This document shows positions 37,375 to 45,495 of a stretch of DNA of 64,000 nt, one piece after another. Position 1 is the first letter of the stretch, and each line of letters starts with the position of its first letter. The position numbers were made by a program, and so were the translations under genes. The DNA comes from Roseiarcus sp050012775. Its GTDB lineage: Bacteria > Pseudomonadota > Alphaproteobacteria > Rhizobiales > Beijerinckiaceae. The notes beneath the pieces are model-generated. The model was not told where the DNA came from, did not search any database, and saw nothing but the letters and a program-made list of their open reading frames with translations. The DNA lies in assembly GCA_050012775.1 (NCBI GenBank), contig JBEKGN010000012.1, positions 62,001 through 126,000 on the forward strand. The letters run 5' to 3'.

Positions 37375-37890
37375 TTAGGACCCTCCGGCCTCAGTTGAAA
37401 TGCCAGTTTCTTTTCGCAGCGCCCGCATGGCCTGCGCAAAGCTTTTCGGCGTGTAGAGGCCCACTTCGTTGCAGTCCGCCAAATTCTTGTTCAGGAAATT
37501 CGCCGCCGCCGCGCTCTCGGAAAGGCGATGCGCGCGCCTGTAGGCTTCGAACCGCAGTGACAGGCTTTCCTTCTTTTTGCGGGCCATTGCGAGGGTCGAT
37601 TTTCTCGGGCCGCCGAGGCCGCGTGAGAGCGTCCTACAGCCGGCGAACGCTTCGCCCGCGAGGCAGCGCGCGAGCCATTCCCATTGCACGTCGTCGGGCC
37701 AGTCGCCGGGAATGTCGAAGAGGATGCACATTGCTTCGATTCGGTCGGCGGTCTGTTCCGCGATCAAGCGATCCTGTTCTTCCGCCGTCGTCGCCTTCAA
37801 TCGATAGGCTCTAATGGGCTTCCGCAGAAAGGCCCTGAGATCTTCCTTCGTGAGCTTGAATTTACGTCCGGACCGATGCATCGGCGTCAT
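37375..37890 (-). CDS. Hypothetical protein coupled to the integrase
   Basis: A 171-residue basic protein (FKLTKEDLRAFLRKPIRAYR; AEEQDRLIAEQTADRIEAMC; FDIPGDWPDDVQWEWLARCL; LSLRFEAYRRAHRLSESAAA). The ATG at 37890 overlaps the integrase stop as ATGA, so it is translated with the integrase. No family is recognised. Similar small proteins behind integrases in tRNA islands are often of unknown role. Confidence 0.6.
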   Translation of the reverse strand: MTPMHRSGRKFKLTKEDLRAFLRKPIRAYRLKATTAEEQDRLIAEQTADRIEAMCILFDIPGDWPDDVQWEWLARCLAGEAFAGCRTLSRGLGGPRKSTLAMARKKKESLSLRFEAYRRAHRLSESAAAANFLNKNLADCNEVGLYTPKSFAQAMRALRKETGISTEAGGS

Positions 37891-39104
37891 GCCTTCAAGG
37901 GAATGACGTTGCTGGCGGCCCTGCCGGCGACGATCGCTTCGACGTGCGCGGCCCAAAGGTCGAGCGCCCGACGCTTCTCCGCGGCGTAGAGCGCCAGGTT
38001 GTAGACGCCCGCCACGCCCGCCTTGTGCCCGCTGACGTGATTGAGAACCGCCTCGACGACATGCGGCAAGACGCCGAGCTCGGCCATCTGCGTCGCGGCC
38101 GTGCGCCTCAAATCGTGCAAGCGCCAAGGCGTCGGCGCGGCCCCCGTCGCTTCCGCAATCCGTTCGTCGATTGCGGCCTTCGCCTTCGACCATCCAGAAA
38201 AGCCGCCGACGCCGTCGCCGAAGATCAGATCGCGTTTCTCTCGCCCTTCGCGAAGGATCGCCGGCTCGAGGATGCCGAGCGCCAGATCGGGCAATGGAAC
38301 TTCATGCGCGCGGCCGTTCTTGGTGCGCTCGCGCGGGATATTCCACTTGCGCGCGGCAAGGCTGACTTCCGACTTCGCCATATCCCCAACTTCGTCGCGC
38401 CGCTGGCCCGTGAGGATCAGCAACCGGACGATCCGGCCATAGTCATCGTCCCGACAGGCATTCCAGATCGCGACAAGCTCGGCGTCGGCAAGGACGCGGT
38501 TGCGCGCCTTTTCGTCCGCTTTGCGGTTCGTCCCAAGAACCGGGTTTGCGTCGACAACCCCCTCTTTCATCGCCCAAGTGAACAGACCCGAGAGCGTGGT
38601 CCGCGCGCGGTTCGCCGCGAAGGGGCCGCGCTCGGCGGCGATCTTGCCAAGATGAGCAGCCACGTTGCGCCGCGTGATTTCGTGGATCGAAAGGCCGTTG
38701 AGCGGCGCCCAATGCTTCGTTAGGTGCGTCTCGACTTGTTCGTAGCTTCGAGCTTTCAGGCGCTCTTGCTGATGGCTAAGGAAGCGCGTGGCGACCGCTT
38801 CAAGCGTCTCCGCGGCGCGGGCGCGCAGCTCGGCCTTCTTGGCCTGCGGATCGCCGCCAAGGGTGATGTCGGCGAGGTTTTGCTTGGCGGCCTGCCGTGC
38901 GCGAGCCGCCGTGACTACCGCCGTCGAGCCCAAGGTCGCGGTCTGAGTTTTCCCGCCCGCGTTCCGATATTGCACGATCCATGTCCGCTTGCCGCCGGCG
39001 CGCAGCCGCACGCCGAACCCCGGAAGGTCTTCGTCGAAAATGCGCAACTCCGATCGGCCGGGCGGCAGAACGAGGCGGGCGACGCTTGCTTGATCGAGCT
39101 TCAT
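37887..39104 (-). CDS. int: Tyrosine integrase of the element
   Basis: A 405-residue P4-type integrase. The N-terminal DUF4102-like arm-binding domain is SELRIFDEDLPGFGVRLRAG with WIVQYRNAGGKTQT. The catalytic arginine is in LILTGQRRDEVGDM, HxxR in RLHDLRRTAATQMA, the late histidine in VLNHVSGHKAG and the tyrosine in VAGVYNLALY. All active-site residues are present. The chosen ATG at 39104 is followed upstream by two arm-like GGGAAGC repeats, which suggests the integrase represses its own gene. It integrates at tRNA-Arg(CCU). Confidence 0.9.
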   Translation of the reverse strand: MKLDQASVARLVLPPGRSELRIFDEDLPGFGVRLRAGGKRTWIVQYRNAGGKTQTATLGSTAVVTAARARQAAKQNLADITLGGDPQAKKAELRARAAETLEAVATRFLSHQQERLKARSYEQVETHLTKHWAPLNGLSIHEITRRNVAAHLGKIAAERGPFAANRARTTLSGLFTWAMKEGVVDANPVLGTNRKADEKARNRVLADAELVAIWNACRDDDYGRIVRLLILTGQRRDEVGDMAKSEVSLAARKWNIPRERTKNGRAHEVPLPDLALGILEPAILREGREKRDLIFGDGVGGFSGWSKAKAAIDERIAEATGAAPTPWRLHDLRRTAATQMAELGVLPHVVEAVLNHVSGHKAGVAGVYNLALYAAEKRRALDLWAAHVEAIVAGRAASNVIPLKA

Positions 39105-39115
39105 GGGGGTCCCCT

Positions 39116-39224
39116 GGGAAGCAATTGGGAAGCAAATTACCGATCGCATCTGAGCGCGCATGAGCGCGACAGACTGAGGGTATAGCTGCATTTCCGGGGA
39201 TTGCAAGCGCAATTTGTGCTTCCC
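39116..39224. repeat. Integrase arm-like repeats, right end
   Basis: GGGAAGC occurs at 39116-39122 and 39127-39133, again with starts 11 bases apart, and inverted (GCTTCCC) at 39218-39224. This mirrors the left end, where one inverted and two direct copies are found. The pair begins 12 bases before the integrase start codon and so overlaps its promoter. Confidence 0.65.
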
Positions 39225-39253
39225 GAGCGCAGCCGAGCGCAATTACCCTCTGC

Positions 39254-39299
39254 TTCCTAAACCTGGGGTCAGGGGTTCGATTCCCTTCCGGGACGCCAA
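39254..39299 (+). repeat. attR core of the integrated element (46 bp)
   Basis: An identical second copy of the tRNA-Arg 3' portion. The first 32 bases of the tRNA are absent here, so this is not a functional tRNA. It marks the right end of the element; host sequence resumes with the adenylate cyclase region. Confidence 0.92.
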
Positions 39300-39447
39300 C
39301 ACAATCCGAAGCTTAGCCAATTTCTTCGCTCCCTGCCCCCAGTCCGGGCGGTGGGCCGCCAAGGGCGCATCGGCAGGCGCTCCACCCCCTGGCGATGGCG
39401 CCCGGCGTGTGGGCTGCGCCGAACTGGGGCGTCGACAGCCGAGCGCG

Positions 39448-41214
39448 TCAAGCGGCCACGCCCCCCTTACGCAGGCCCTCGACGCGCCGCTCGAAATCCT
39501 CGGGGTTGCGGAACGGCAGGACGCGGCGGCGGCGTTCCATCGAGAAGCCGGGATGGATCCGCAGAGCCTGTTCCCATGCCTTGCGGCATTCTTCCAATCG
39601 TCCGAGCTGGCCGTAGCAGGAGGCAAGCAGGGCGTAGGCGGTCTCCGATTGAGGATTTCGCGCCAGTCTTTGCTCGATCGCGGCGATCGCTTGCTCGTAT
39701 TCGCCGAGCGCAAAGCGCGCGTCCGCGATAAGCTGCAGCGCAATGTCGGGAAAGTGCGGGTCGCGCTTCATATAGGCGTCGAGGTTCTCGAGGGCGCCCG
39801 CGGGATCGCCGGAGAATATTTGTATGTGGGCCGTCATGCGAAGGCCTTCGGCGGAGTTGGGCGAGAGCGCGATGCTTCGCGCCGCCTCCGCCTCGGCCCG
39901 GTCGAACTCGCGATTCCACAAGTAGGCCGCGCCCAGCGCGAAATGACCGAGAGGCTCTCCTTCGTCCATGCGCACCGCCCGCTGCGCGAGTTCGAGGCCG
40001 AGCCGCAGCGACTGCTCGGGATCGATCGAGTAGGCGTTGGCGTAGTCGAGCACATGGGTCATGGCGATGACCGCGTGGGCCGCGGCATAGTCCGGATCGA
40101 TGGCGATCGCGCGCTCGAGCAGGCCGCGCGCCGCGATATTGCCGGTTGGAGTCACCGACGCCGCTTGTTCGCGGCCGCGCAGGAAAAACTCGAAGGCCTG
40201 GACGTCGACGCTGCGCCTCGGGGCCAGTCGGCCCTGCTCGCCGATCGTCAGCTTGCACTTCAATACGGAAACGATCTCCTTGGTGAGTTCGTCCTGAATG
40301 GCGAAAATGTCGGTCAGCTCTCGATCGAACCGGCTGGCCCAGACATGCCCGCCGCTGGTCGAATCGATCAACTGTGCGGTGACGCGGACCCGGTTGCCGG
40401 CCTTGCGCACGCTGCCCTCGAGCACGTAGCGGACGCCGAGCGCCTTGGCCATGTCGGGCACGGAGAGCGGCGCCTTCTTGTAAACGAACGACGAGTTGCG
40501 CGCGACCACGTGCAAATTGGACAGCCGGGAGAGATCGGTGATGATGTCTTCGCTGATGCCGTCGGAAAAATACTCCTGTTCAGCGTCGCCGCTCATATTG
40601 GTGAACGCGAGCACCGCTATCGAGGGCTTATCGCGAACGGGCGGCGGCGGCGAAGATTTTTCCGGCGCCGCGGCCTTGGCGGGCTTGGGCGGACCGACCT
40701 CGAGCGAATAGATCCGGATCGGCTCGGCGATGTTCTTGAGCTGGGCCTCTCCCAGATCGGTGACCGCGAGATCGAGCCTTGCTCTCACCTGGCGATAGGC
40801 GTCTACGGAAAGACAGATCGCGCCAGGCTTGGCGATCCCTTCCAATCGCGCGGCGATATTGACGCCGTCGCCCATCAAATCGCCGTCGCTCTCCTCGACC
40901 ACGTCGCCCAGATGAACGCCGATGCGGAACTCGATGCGACGCTCGGGCGGCAGGCCGGCGTTGCGCTCGACCATGCTGTTCTGCATTTCGATGGCGCAGC
41001 GCACGGCGTCGACCACGCTGCGAAACTCGGCGAGGATTCCGTCGCCGGTGCGCTTCACCACGCGCCCATTGTGCACGGCGATGGTGGGATCGATAAGGTC
41101 GCTGCGTAGCGCCCGGAGCCGCGCCAGCGTGCGATCCTCGTCCGCGCCGGCGAGCCGACTGAATCCGACGACGTCGGCGGCCAATATCGCAGCAAGTTTC
41201 CGCGTCTCGCTCAT
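39448..41214 (-). CDS. Class III adenylate/guanylate cyclase with TPR-like C-terminus
   Basis: A 588-residue protein. Residues about 1-175 form a class III cyclase domain: LAAILAADVVGFSRLAGADE with a metal aspartate, GRVVKRTGDGILAEFRSVVD with the second, then RIGVHLGDVVEE and GDGVNIAARLEGIA. The middle (SIAVLAFTNMSGDAEQEYFS, DGISEDIITDLSRLSNLHVV, VRYVLEGSVRKAG) is the TolB-like region common in rhizobial cyclases. The C-terminal third is TPR repeats. It makes cyclic nucleotide in the cytoplasm in response to an unknown signal. Confidence 0.85.
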   Translation of the reverse strand: MSETRKLAAILAADVVGFSRLAGADEDRTLARLRALRSDLIDPTIAVHNGRVVKRTGDGILAEFRSVVDAVRCAIEMQNSMVERNAGLPPERRIEFRIGVHLGDVVEESDGDLMGDGVNIAARLEGIAKPGAICLSVDAYRQVRARLDLAVTDLGEAQLKNIAEPIRIYSLEVGPPKPAKAAAPEKSSPPPPVRDKPSIAVLAFTNMSGDAEQEYFSDGISEDIITDLSRLSNLHVVARNSSFVYKKAPLSVPDMAKALGVRYVLEGSVRKAGNRVRVTAQLIDSTSGGHVWASRFDRELTDIFAIQDELTKEIVSVLKCKLTIGEQGRLAPRRSVDVQAFEFFLRGREQAASVTPTGNIAARGLLERAIAIDPDYAAAHAVIAMTHVLDYANAYSIDPEQSLRLGLELAQRAVRMDEGEPLGHFALGAAYLWNREFDRAEAEAARSIALSPNSAEGLRMTAHIQIFSGDPAGALENLDAYMKRDPHFPDIALQLIADARFALGEYEQAIAAIEQRLARNPQSETAYALLASCYGQLGRLEECRKAWEQALRIHPGFSMERRRRVLPFRNPEDFERRVEGLRKGGVAA

Positions 41215-41631
41215 AGCGTCCGCCCCAATTCATGCAAACTAGCACGTGGGCCTATCGCGCCAGGAAACAAGGGGCGAACGCCCGTTCGCCGCCCCATCGG
41301 CAAGTTGCGGCGACCGCGCGCCTATCTCGCCTCACTTCAGCGATCATCGAGAAAACGCTTTAGAATCATATTTAAACGCGCGGTTGGGGGAACCCTATCT
41401 TTCACAGGCGATCTGCGAAAAACCTTGGCGAAAAGGCGCCGTGCAAGCCGCTCCGCTGAGCGGCCAGCGCGTGGGGCCGAGGGCGCCCATAATCAAAACT
41501 TGAATCTGGATTTGCGTTAGCGTCCATTCGGCTGTTCGGTCGATGCGAGGCGACCGAGCCTAAAGCTCGAGCGCGCCCGGCGAAGGCGCCTCCTTGAGCG
41601 CCGGCCGCCGCGACGCCGCGCGCCGGACGGC
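41215..41631. other. Gene-free stretch of about 417 bases
   Basis: I see no gene here. The part next to 41214 should hold the cyclase promoter. A relatively AT-rich patch (about 41355-41405) is the only compositional feature. Confidence 0.4.
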
Positions 41632-41817
41632 TCACGAACGAAACAGCGCGAAGTAGATCACGTAGAGCCAGCCCAAGACGCCATCGATAATCGCCCAAAG
41701 GATCGAATGGTTGTTGGCGTAGGAGATCGCGATCGCGAGGGCCGAACCGAAGCCCACGCCATATTTGGCCCCCTCGATGCGAACGCCGTAGAAGCCATTT
41801 CCCGCCATGTCCCTCAT
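41632..41817 (-). CDS. Small two-helix membrane protein
   Basis: A 61-residue protein with two hydrophobic segments: KYGVGFGSALAIAISYANNH and ILWAIIDGVLGWLYVIYFAL, ending FRS. Short proteins with the same IEGAKYG, NNHSILWAI and LYVIYFA pattern recur in bacteria as uncharacterised membrane proteins. An in-frame ATG three codons later (41808) is an alternative start. Function unknown. Confidence 0.6.
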   Translation of the reverse strand: MRDMAGNGFYGVRIEGAKYGVGFGSALAIAISYANNHSILWAIIDGVLGWLYVIYFALFRS

Positions 41818-42068
41818 CCCCGCCGCCGAATGGAACGCCGTTCGAATGCAAGCCTACCGCAAACAAAGCTCCGCCGGCGTATTTTTTGACGGCGCGCGAG
41901 CGCCGCAAAGCGTCCCGCCGAGGCCGATCCCCCGCGCGTCCGCCAATCGCCAAACAATTGTCGCGACGCGACCGCCTCCCCCACTCGCAAATTCAGCCAA
42001 ATCGCATTATAGGCGCGTGCCGAGACATGAAACGAGGAGGCGTGGACGCCTCCCCCACAGGAGCTTCC

Positions 42069-42971
42069 ATGAAACTTTCCCCGCAAGCGCCGGCTCGCCG
42101 GCTCGTCCTTTCCCTCGCCTCGATCCTCGGCGCAGCCTTGCTTCTGGCCGGCGCCGCCCACGCGGACCCCAAGATTCTCGCCAAGGTCGACGGCGTTCCG
42201 ATCACCGAGGACGACGTCAACGACGCGCTTCTCGACATCGGTCCGGGCCTGCCGCAAAAGCTCGAAGGGCCGGCGCGCGAAAAATACGTGCTCGACTACC
42301 TCATCGATCTCAGGCTGGTCGCCAAGAAGGCCGAGGCCGACAAGCTCGACGCCGGCGCCGATTTCACCCGCCGCCTGGCCTATTATCGCGACAAGCTGGC
42401 GATGGAGGCCCTGCTGACCAACGTCGCCAAGGCGGCGACCACCGACGAGGCCGAACACAAGGCCTATGACGAAGCCGCCAAGGCGCATCCCCCCGTGCAG
42501 GAGATTCACGCCCGCCATATCCTCGTGCCGACCGAAGAGGAGGCCAAGGCGGCGCTGGCGCGCATCAAGGCGGGCGAGGATTTCGCCAAGGTGGCGACCG
42601 AATTGTCGAAGGACCCGGCGGGCGAAGGCGGCGATCTCGGCTGGTTCACCAAGGACCGCATGGTGCCGGAATTCGCCGACGCGGCGTTCAAGCTCGAGCC
42701 CGGCCAGGTCTCCGATCCCGTGAAGAGCCAATTCGGCTGGCACATCATCAAGGTCGAGGAAAAGCGCATGCAGAGCTTCCCGCCTTTCGAACAGGTCAAG
42801 GATCAAGCCGCTCGCTATGTCGCGCAAAAGGCGCAGGGCGACTTGATCGCCGCGTTGCACGCAGGCGCCAAGGTCGAGCGCATGGACGAGGAGCAGAAGC
42901 CGGCCGCGGACGCGGCGCCGGCGGGCGAGGCGACGACGCCCGCTGGCGAGGCCAAGCCCAAGACGCCGTGA
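42069..42971 (+). CDS. Parvulin-type peptidyl-prolyl isomerase (PpiC/SurA-like)
   Basis: A 300-residue secreted isomerase. The signal sequence (SILGAALLLAGAAHA) is followed by an N-terminal chaperone-like helical part (ILAKVDGVPITEDDVNDALL) and the parvulin domain: EIHARHILVPTEEEAKAALA, GGDLGWFTKDRMVPEFADAA and SQFGWHIIKVEEKR. The tail is alanine/proline-rich. It assists folding of envelope proteins in the periplasm. The ATG at 42069 has an AGGAG site. Confidence 0.9.
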   Translation: MKLSPQAPARRLVLSLASILGAALLLAGAAHADPKILAKVDGVPITEDDVNDALLDIGPGLPQKLEGPAREKYVLDYLIDLRLVAKKAEADKLDAGADFTRRLAYYRDKLAMEALLTNVAKAATTDEAEHKAYDEAAKAHPPVQEIHARHILVPTEEEAKAALARIKAGEDFAKVATELSKDPAGEGGDLGWFTKDRMVPEFADAAFKLEPGQVSDPVKSQFGWHIIKVEEKRMQSFPPFEQVKDQAARYVAQKAQGDLIAALHAGAKVERMDEEQKPAADAAPAGEATTPAGEAKPKTP

Positions 42972-42992
42972 GCGGCGCCGCCGTTCTTTCTC

Positions 42993-43038
42993 GAGCGTGA
43001 TCTTGGAAAGGCCGACCCCGCTTTTCCCGATCACGCTC
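42993..43038. repeat. Rhizobial-type palindromic intergenic repeat
   Basis: GAGCGTGATC (42993-43002) and GATCACGCTC (43029-43038) are perfect 10-bp arms, with further pairing of GGAAA and TTTCC inside. This resembles the widespread Hyphomicrobiales repeat of the form GAGCNTGATC with GGAAAA and TTTTCC. It lies between the isomerase gene and argJ and may stabilise or end the upstream transcript. Confidence 0.65.
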
Positions 43039-43067
43039 TCAAAGCTCCCAATGAGGAACTCCGCGCC

Positions 43068-44315
43068 ATGGCCGCTCCCGCCCCGCTCTCCCCGCTCGCG
43101 CCGAAGAAATATCCCGCCTTGCCCCCGATCGAGGGCGTGCGTTTCGCCACGATCGCGGCGGGCGTGCGTTACGCCGGCCGCACCGACGTGATGCTCGCGC
43201 TCTTCGACCGACCAGCGCAGGTCGCGGGCGTCTTCACGCGCTCGAAATGCCCCTCGGCGCCGGTCGACTGGTGCCGCGCCAATCTGCCCCGGGGCGAGGC
43301 GCGCGCGCTCATCGTCAATTCCGGCAACGCCAACGCCTTCACCGGCGCCGTCGGCGCGAGCGCGGTCGCAAGCGTCGCCGAGGCCGCCGCCAAGGCGACG
43401 GGCGCGGCGGCGCACGAGATCTACATGGCTTCGACCGGCGTGATCGGCGAACCGCTGGAGGCGGGCCGGATCGCGCGCGCGCTCGACGCGCTGGTCGCGC
43501 AGGCCAAGCCCGACGCCCTGATGGACGCCGCCAAGGCGATCATGACCACCGACACCTTCCCCAAGGTCGCGACCGCGCGCGTGAAAATCGGCGAGACCGA
43601 GGTGACGATCAACGGCATCGCCAAGGGCGCCGGCATGATCGCGCCCGACATGGCGACGATGCTGTCCTTCGTCTTCACTGACGCGCCGATCGCCGCCGAG
43701 GCGCTGCAGGCGCTGCTGGGCAAGTCGGTCGGCCGTTCTTTCAATTGCATCACCGTCGACAGCGACACCTCGACCTCCGACACCCTGCTGCTGTTCGCCA
43801 CCGGCGCCGCCGCCGCGCGCGGCGCGCCGGAAATCGACGACGCCGCCGATCCGCGCCTCGCCGCGTTCCGGCGCGCGCTCGACAAATTGCTGCTCGATCT
43901 CGCCCATCAAGTCGTCTGCGACGGCGAGGGCGCGCGCAAGTTCATCGAGGTCAGCGTCGCCGGCGCGGCCTCGCGCAAGGCGGCCAAGCGCATCGCGCTT
44001 TCCATCGCCAATTCGCCATTGGTCAAGACCGCCTGCGCCGGCGAGGACGCCAATTGGGGCCGCGTCGTCATGGCGGTCGGCAAGGCGGGCGAAAAGGCCG
44101 AACGCGACAAACTCGACATCCGCTTCGGCGACATCCGCGTCGCCCACGCCGGTCAGCGCGACCCCGATTACGACGAAGCGGCGGCCTCCGCCTATATGAA
44201 GCGGAAAAAGATCGTCATCGGCGTCCACGTCGGCGTCGGCACGGCGACCGCGAAAGTGTGGACCTGCGACCTGACGAAGGAATACGTCGCCATCAACGGC
44301 GACTACCGCTCTTGA
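43068..44315 (+). CDS. argJ: Glutamate N-acetyltransferase / amino-acid acetyltransferase
   Basis: A 415-residue ArgJ of arginine biosynthesis, which transfers the acetyl group from N-acetylornithine to glutamate. The self-cleavage site is in KGAGMIAPDMATML, where the threonine starts the beta chain. Other marks are VFTRSKCPSAPVDWCR, ALIVNSGNANAFTG, NCITVDSDTSTSDT and CAGEDANWGRVVMA. A GAGGA ribosome site precedes the ATG. Confidence 0.95.
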   Translation: MAAPAPLSPLAPKKYPALPPIEGVRFATIAAGVRYAGRTDVMLALFDRPAQVAGVFTRSKCPSAPVDWCRANLPRGEARALIVNSGNANAFTGAVGASAVASVAEAAAKATGAAAHEIYMASTGVIGEPLEAGRIARALDALVAQAKPDALMDAAKAIMTTDTFPKVATARVKIGETEVTINGIAKGAGMIAPDMATMLSFVFTDAPIAAEALQALLGKSVGRSFNCITVDSDTSTSDTLLLFATGAAAARGAPEIDDAADPRLAAFRRALDKLLLDLAHQVVCDGEGARKFIEVSVAGAASRKAAKRIALSIANSPLVKTACAGEDANWGRVVMAVGKAGEKAERDKLDIRFGDIRVAHAGQRDPDYDEAAASAYMKRKKIVIGVHVGVGTATAKVWTCDLTKEYVAINGDYRS

Positions 44316-44713
44316 AATTGCTGCTCGTCGTCGCCGCGGCGCTCGTCGACGCCGACGATCGCGTGCTGATCGCCCAGCGCCCCAGGGGCAAGGCGCTGGA
44401 GGGCCTGTGGGAGTTTCCCGGCGGCAAGCTCGCTGACGGAGAACGGCCCGAGGATGCGCTGATCCGCGAGCTGCGCGAGGAGCTCGGAATCCTCGTCAAG
44501 GCGCCCTGCCTGGCGCCGCTGACCTTCGCCAGCCACGCCTACGAGGACTTCCACCTGCTGATGCCGCTCTACGTCTGCCGGCGCTGGGAGGGCTTCGTTC
44601 AGCCGCTCGAGGGCCAGGCGCTGAAGTGGGCGCGGCCGAAGGAGCTGCGCGATTATCCGATGCCGCCGGCGGACGAACCGCTGATTCCGCATCTGGTGGA
44701 TTTGCTGGGGTGA
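44312..44713 (+). CDS. mutT: 8-oxo-dGTP-type Nudix hydrolase
   Basis: A 133-residue MutT-like protein. It starts at TTG 44312, overlapping the argJ stop as TTGA, and reads LKLLLVVAAALVDADDRVLI. The sequence AQRPRGKALEGLWEFPGGKL leads into the complete Nudix box GGKLADGERPEDALIRELRE plus ELGI. It removes oxidised dGTP. The argJ-mutT order is common in alphaproteobacteria, and the overlap means translation is coupled. Confidence 0.88.
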   Translation: MKLLLVVAAALVDADDRVLIAQRPRGKALEGLWEFPGGKLADGERPEDALIRELREELGILVKAPCLAPLTFASHAYEDFHLLMPLYVCRRWEGFVQPLEGQALKWARPKELRDYPMPPADEPLIPHLVDLLG

Positions 44714-44775
44714 AGGAGACCGGCGCCGCGATGTTGCGGGCCTTCTGCGAACGGACGCCAGAGGCGCCGGCGGCG

Positions 44776-45132
44776 CTACATCAGCCTCCGCATGCGAACG
44801 CGGCCAGGCTCAATCACGCTGAAATGCCCCGCCCAATCCTGGCGCGCTCCAATAAGCCTCGCGAGTTGTTCCCCGGCTTCGGCGGCGGGGGCCGGAAGCG
44901 GTATCCGAAAGAGGATGACGCCGCACGCGTCACGTAATTTCGATTTGTTCGCGATTTCGCCGAAGTCCTTGTCGAATGTCAGTATCACGCGGTATTCCCG
45001 CGTCGCCAAATCCAGCACGGCGCTGTCGCTTGCGCCGCGCAACCCCTCCCCGATCGAGAGAACATCGTGCCCGAGGCGCCTCAGCGCGGCCACGCCGGCG
45101 CCCGGAAAGTTCTCGTCGGCGAGAAAGCGCAT
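44776..45132 (-). CDS. DUF5615 PIN-like toxin candidate
   Basis: A 118-residue PIN-like protein: MRFLADENFPGAGVAALRRL, GHDVLSIGEGLRGASDSAVL and VILTFDKDFGEIA with the acidic residues of a PIN/Mut7-C type nuclease. DUF5615 proteins pair with DUF433 partners, as here: the partner gene stops 1 base before this start. Likely the toxin of the pair, though activity has rarely been tested in this family. Confidence 0.75.
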   Translation of the reverse strand: MRFLADENFPGAGVAALRRLGHDVLSIGEGLRGASDSAVLDLATREYRVILTFDKDFGEIANKSKLRDACGVILFRIPLPAPAAEAGEQLARLIGARQDWAGHFSVIEPGRVRMRRLM

Positions 45133-45133
45133 G

Positions 45134-45367
45134 TCAGGCCGCGCTCGGAAAGACCTTTTCGGAACTCAAGGCGTCGCGCGCATAGGCCAGACAAGCCAAA
45201 ATGTGATCGTGGGTCAGACCGGGATAATTGGCGAGAATCTCGGCCTCGCTCCACCCCTCGGCCAAAAGACCGATGACGAATTCGACGGACAGGCGCGTTC
45301 CCGCGATCACCGGTTTTCCCGCGAGAATTTGCGGATCGAGGGCGATGGCGGAAGCTGCGGCGGTCAT
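45134..45367 (-). CDS. DUF433 antitoxin candidate
   Basis: A 77-residue protein with the DUF433 signature: LDPQILAGKPVIAGTRLSVE, FVIGLLAEGWSEAEILANYP and LTHDHILACLAYARDAL. The family has a winged HTH-like fold and is the usual partner of DUF5615 proteins. The ATG at 45367 is chosen because the family starts close to the DPxIxxGKPVI motif. Confidence 0.78.
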   Translation of the reverse strand: MTAAASAIALDPQILAGKPVIAGTRLSVEFVIGLLAEGWSEAEILANYPGLTHDHILACLAYARDALSSEKVFPSAA

Positions 45368-45495
45368 GACGGGAGGTCTCCAAACCGTTCCACAATACCG
45401 CATTCTCTCTGGACGTGCGACCTCTTGGTGGCCGCGCCGGACGCCGCGCGAGCCAGGAGCGCCGAGGAGATCGGTCGACAGCGGCGAGTCCCGCC

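Larger units (their letters stand above)
31988..39299. mobile_element. Integrated 7.2-kb element in tRNA-Arg, satellite- or plasmid-like
   Basis: The element is bounded by 46-bp direct repeats and carries a tyrosine integrase, an AlpA-like regulator, a RuvC-like resolvase, a RepA-like ATPase, a possible small-terminase-like protein, a ribbon-helix-helix protein and several unknown small proteins. Nearly all genes are on the minus strand, read from the integrase toward the tRNA. There are no capsid, tail, lysis, relaxase or type IV secretion genes. This set fits a phage-satellite-like island or a small integrative replicon. The integrase lies at the end distal to the tRNA. It appears intact and so may still be mobile. 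Confidence 0.88.

Noticed and set aside
39254..39299. A second tRNA-Arg gene
   Set aside because: Only the 3' part from the anticodon loop onward is present; the acceptor 5' strand and D-arm are missing. It is the attachment-site duplicate.
41814..44228. An 804-codon minus-strand frame opposite the isomerase and argJ genes
   Set aside because: The complementary strand has textbook parvulin and ArgJ motifs; the long antisense frame only reflects codon bias.
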